64,000 nt of DNA, from positions 21,700-85,699 of the forward strand of contig DASSOG010000060.1 in NCBI GenBank assembly GCA_035700805.1, in the 5' to 3' direction. Below the pieces are notes generated by a model. It saw only the letters and a list, made by a program, of their open reading frames with translations. It was not told where the DNA came from and did no database searches. Each line of letters starts with the position of its first letter. Within the stretch, counting starts at the first letter, position 1. A program made the position numbers and the translations under genes. Shown here piece by piece: positions 59,766 through 64,000 of this stretch. The stretch comes from JAGWRI01 sp035700805. GTDB lineage: Bacteria > Gemmatimonadota > Gemmatimonadetes > Gemmatimonadales > Gemmatimonadaceae.

Positions 59766-62285
59766 ATGCATCGGATGGACGCCCTGCTGCGTCGTGTACT
59801 CCCCCTGACGTTCGCGCTGCTGGCCGCGCTGGTCGTTGGCGCCGTGACGGCGCCGGCCGCGCACGCGCAGGCCCCCGCGGGTTCCGCGCTCACCCAGGCC
59901 GCCGCCACCGGCATCGCGCCGGCGGCCGCCGCACCGCAACAGGAAGTGGCCGGAGAGGCCAACCTCCGGATCCCCGACCTCTCGACCGTGAGTTTCCTGG
60001 GCGTGCCGGGGCACCTGTTGCTCACCTACGGGCTCATCATCTGCGCCCTGGGATTTGCCTTCGGCATCGTCATCTACAGCCAGCTCAAGCGGCTGCCGGT
60101 GCATGAGTCCATGCACGAGATGTCCGAGCTCATCTATGAAACCTGCAAGACCTACCTGATCACGCAGGGCAAGTTCCTGCTGATCCTGGAGATCTTCATT
60201 GGCCTGGTGATCCTGCTCTACTTTGGCATGCTGCGGCAGTATGGCACCACCAAGGTGATCGTCATCCTCCTGTTCAGCGTGCTCGGCATCGCGGGCAGCT
60301 ACGGCGTGGCCTGGTTCGGCATCCGGGTGAACACCTTTGCCAATTCGCGCACGGCGTTCGCGTCGCTGCGCGGCAAGCCGTTCCTCTGCTATTCCATCCC
60401 GCTCCGCGCGGGCATGAGCATCGGCATGCTGCTCATCAGCGTCGAACTGACGATGATGATGATCATCCTCCTCTTCGTCCCGGGGGACTACGCGGGGCCG
60501 TGCTTTATCGGCTTCGCCATCGGTGAGTCGCTGGGCGCGGCGGTGCTGCGCATCGCGGGCGGCATCTTCACGAAGATCGCCGACATCGGGTCGGACCTGA
60601 TGAAGATCGTGTTCAACATCAAGGAAGACGATGCCCGCAACCCTGGCGTGATTGCGGACTGCACAGGCGACAACGCCGGCGATTCGGTGGGCCCCAGCGC
60701 CGACGGCTTTGAGACCTACGGCGTGACGGGTGTTGCGCTCATCACGTTCATCCTGCTGGCCGTCCCCAGCGACACGATCAAGGTGCAGTTGCTGGTGTGG
60801 CTCTTCGTGATGCGGGTCGTGATGATCGTGGCCAGCGGCATTGCCTACATGGCCAACGAGGCATGGGCCAGGGCGCGCTACGAGCACGCGGACAAGATGA
60901 ATTTCGAGACCCCGCTCACCTCGCTGGTGTGGGTGACGTCCATCGTCTCGGTGATCCTGACGTTCGTGGTCACCTACCTGGTAATCCCGGAACTGGGCGG
61001 CGACCCGAGCTTCTGGTGGAAGATCTCGGCGGTGATGACCTGCGGGACGCTGGCCGGCGCCATCATTCCCGAACTGGTGAAGGTGTTCACCTCGGTTGAC
61101 TCGAAGCACGTGGAGGAAGTGGTTGAGTCCTCCAAGCAGGGTGGGGCGTCGCTGAACATCCTCTCCGGCCTGGTGGCCGGCAACTTCAGCGCGTTCTGGC
61201 TGGGCAGCACCATGGTGCTCCTCATGGCCATCGGCTTCATCATCAGCAACTACGGCTTCGGGACGATCATGCTGGCGCCCGCGGTCTTCGCCTTTGGCCT
61301 CGTGGCCTTCGGCTTCCTGGGGATGGGCCCCGTGACCATCGCGGTGGACTCCTACGGCCCGGTGACGGACAACGCGCAGTCCATCTTTGAGCTTTCCACC
61401 ATTGAGCAGTTGCCGAACATCGGCGCCGAGCTCAAGCGCGATCATGGCTTTGACGTGAACTTCGAGCGCGCCAAGCACCTGCTCGAGGAGAACGACGGGG
61501 CGGGGAACACCTTCAAGGCCACCGCCAAGCCCGTGCTCATCGGCACCGCCGTCGTGGGGGCCACCACCATGATCTTCTCGATCATCGTGGCGCTCACCAG
61601 CGGGCTCACGCAGAACCTGGACCGGCTGTCCATGCTGCACCCGCCCTTCCTGCTGGGCCTCATCATGGGTGGCGCCATCATCTACTGGTTCACCGGCGCG
61701 AGCATCCAGGCCGTGACCACGGGCGCCTACCGGGCCGTGGAGTTCATCAAGGCCAACATCAAGCTGGAAGGGGTGGTCAAGGCCTCGGTGGAGGACTCCA
61801 AGAAGGTGGTGGAGATCTGCACCAGGTACGCGCAGAAGGGAATGTGGAACATCTTCCTCGCGGTGTTCTTCGTAACGCTCGCGTTCGCATTCCTGGAGCC
61901 GTACTTCTTCATCGGTTACCTGATTTCCATCGCCTTCTTCGGGCTGTACCAGGCCATCTTCATGGCCAATGCCGGCGGCGCGTGGGACAACGCCAAGAAG
62001 ATCGTGGAGGTGAACCTCAAGCAGAAGGGCACCGAGCTGCACAACGCCACCGTGGTTGGCGACACGGTCGGCGATCCCTTCAAGGACACCTCGTCGGTGG
62101 CCCTGAACCCGATCATCAAGTTCACCACGCTGTTCGGCCTGCTCGCGGTGGAGCTGGCGGTCTCGATGACCCGCGAGCAAGGCACGGCTATCACCCGCTG
62201 GATCGCCGCGGCGTTCTTCACCGTCGCCATCATCTTCATCTGGCGGTCGTTCTACGCCATGCGCATCGAGGTGGAATCGGCGTGA
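59766..62285 (+). CDS. hppA: Membrane-bound proton-pumping pyrophosphatase
   Basis: 839 residues from the ATG at 59766. In-frame ATGs at 59757 and at 59721 (overlapping the upstream stop as ATGA) are also possible. Hydrolyses pyrophosphate and pumps ions across the membrane. Seen: many hydrophobic helices, KIADIGSDLMKIVFNIKEDD then NPGVIADCTGDNAGDSVGP with the Mg-pyrophosphate aspartates (about 275-315), and GNTFKA with Lys584 at the position that makes the enzyme potassium-independent. The first 35 residues look like a cleavable signal ending in AHAQ, unusual for this family. The ion (H+ more likely than Na+) is inferred. Confidence 0.88.
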   Translation: MHRMDALLRRVLPLTFALLAALVVGAVTAPAAHAQAPAGSALTQAAATGIAPAAAAPQQEVAGEANLRIPDLSTVSFLGVPGHLLLTYGLIICALGFAFGIVIYSQLKRLPVHESMHEMSELIYETCKTYLITQGKFLLILEIFIGLVILLYFGMLRQYGTTKVIVILLFSVLGIAGSYGVAWFGIRVNTFANSRTAFASLRGKPFLCYSIPLRAGMSIGMLLISVELTMMMIILLFVPGDYAGPCFIGFAIGESLGAAVLRIAGGIFTKIADIGSDLMKIVFNIKEDDARNPGVIADCTGDNAGDSVGPSADGFETYGVTGVALITFILLAVPSDTIKVQLLVWLFVMRVVMIVASGIAYMANEAWARARYEHADKMNFETPLTSLVWVTSIVSVILTFVVTYLVIPELGGDPSFWWKISAVMTCGTLAGAIIPELVKVFTSVDSKHVEEVVESSKQGGASLNILSGLVAGNFSAFWLGSTMVLLMAIGFIISNYGFGTIMLAPAVFAFGLVAFGFLGMGPVTIAVDSYGPVTDNAQSIFELSTIEQLPNIGAELKRDHGFDVNFERAKHLLEENDGAGNTFKATAKPVLIGTAVVGATTMIFSIIVALTSGLTQNLDRLSMLHPPFLLGLIMGGAIIYWFTGASIQAVTTGAYRAVEFIKANIKLEGVVKASVEDSKKVVEICTRYAQKGMWNIFLAVFFVTLAFAFLEPYFFIGYLISIAFFGLYQAIFMANAGGAWDNAKKIVEVNLKQKGTELHNATVVGDTVGDPFKDTSSVALNPIIKFTTLFGLLAVELAVSMTREQGTAITRWIAAAFFTVAIIFIWRSFYAMRIEVESA

Positions 62286-62323
62286 CGCGCGCCGGTTCCC
62301 CGCGGTGTCCGGGGACCCGCTGA
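62282..62323 (+). CDS. Bridging micro-ORF between hppA and the second permease (13 residues)
   Basis: GTG at 62282 overlaps the hppA TGA; its TGA (62321-62323) lies one base before the permease ATG. GGTGGA-like purines precede the GTG. The same bases contain a hairpin (62294-62302 with 62310-62317), so ribosomes on the micro-ORF would disrupt it, which could regulate the next gene. Peptide not recognised. Confidence 0.25.
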   Translation: MTRAGSPRCPGTR

Positions 62324-62324
62324 C

Positions 62325-63898
<1,574 letters not shown>

Positions 63899-63902
<4 letters not shown>

Positions 63903-64000
63903 GCGAGCCAATTGGCGGCAAGTCGAAGGGAATACCGCTCCACACCAAGATCCTCATAGGCCTTCTGGTTGGGGCAATTCTCGGTATACTGGCGAACACA
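63899..64000 (+). CDS. Dicarboxylate/glutamate:cation symporter, N-terminal end (partial)
   Basis: Only 34 residues are in the window. Seen: a hydrophilic start (Ser-Glu-Pro-Ile-Gly-Gly-Lys), then IPLHTKILIGLLVGAILGIL, the first membrane helix typical of DctA/GltP-type symporters. GGAGG lies about six bases before the ATG, which overlaps the permease stop. The family call rests on one helix. Confidence 0.6.

Noticed and set aside
59766..62285. Potassium-dependent sodium-pumping pyrophosphatase
   Set aside because: Lys584 in GNTFKA occupies the position that marks potassium-independent enzymes; ion choice is otherwise open.

Overview
This is 64 kb of GC-rich chromosomal DNA (roughly two thirds G+C), densely packed with genes. 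I could name a family for essentially every long gene. I saw no insertion sequence, prophage, integrase or CRISPR array, and no stretch over 300 bases lacks a gene. The content points to a Gemmatimonadota-like aerobic heterotroph of the FCB group. It has an alternative complex III operon with a fused ActB, a phenylacetate (paa) cluster containing the enoyl-CoA hydratase type seen beside paa genes in Bacteroidetes, a fused E1 alpha/beta 2-oxoacid dehydrogenase, and a few promoters that resemble the Bacteroidetes TTG / TAnnTTTG type. The phylum is an inference from gene content, not a phylogeny.

Layout. 1-1450: end of homogentisate dioxygenase and a divergent amino-acid-dehydrogenase-like protein. 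1514-3807 (minus): phosphoesterase and enoyl-CoA hydratase. 3866-14493: paaABCD, then (past a minus-strand E1 fusion) paaG-H-I-J-Z. paaE and paaK are not in the window. 14511-17355 (minus): secreted amidohydrolase and an MBL/rhodanese sulfur enzyme. 17510-21851: secreted S9 peptidase, AIM24-like protein, pdxH. 21903-25222: speA coupled to a cation/proton antiporter. 25277-26538 (minus): DedA and Mn superoxide dismutase. 26608-41024: an apparent glycan locus with GH38, a membrane MutS-like ATPase, Dpp/Opp-type permeases and binding protein without ATPases, heparinase II/III-CBM9, trmJ, a class III aminotransferase and a coupled pair of amidohydrolases, one apparently dead. 41217-49020: actABCDEF. 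49178: tRNA-Ala(TGC). 49322-54498: two two-component systems in one run. 54614-58060: tonB-exbB-exbD-exbD and a second TonB. 58210-64000: APC permease, membrane pyrophosphatase, a second APC permease, and the start of a dicarboxylate/glutamate-type symporter.

How it fits together. Aromatic amino acids and phenylacetate feed acetyl-CoA and succinyl-CoA to respiration. ACIII passes quinol electrons to a terminal oxidase outside the window. TonB/ExbBD, the antiporter and the pyrophosphatase handle ion gradients. Peptidases, permeases and the glycan locus supply substrates.

The most unusual signal is in the spacers. Genes are commonly joined by 4-base ATGA or GTGA overlaps. In the five same-strand spacers that follow an ATGA/GTGA stop and are not simply an in-frame extension of the next gene, a tiny open frame starts on that stop and ends on, or one base before, the next start codon. 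In the kinase-to-regulator junction this takes the form of a 17-base tandem repeat in which each unit carries a Shine-Dalgarno, a start and a stop. This may be a system of bridging micro-ORFs that keeps ribosomes moving between genes.
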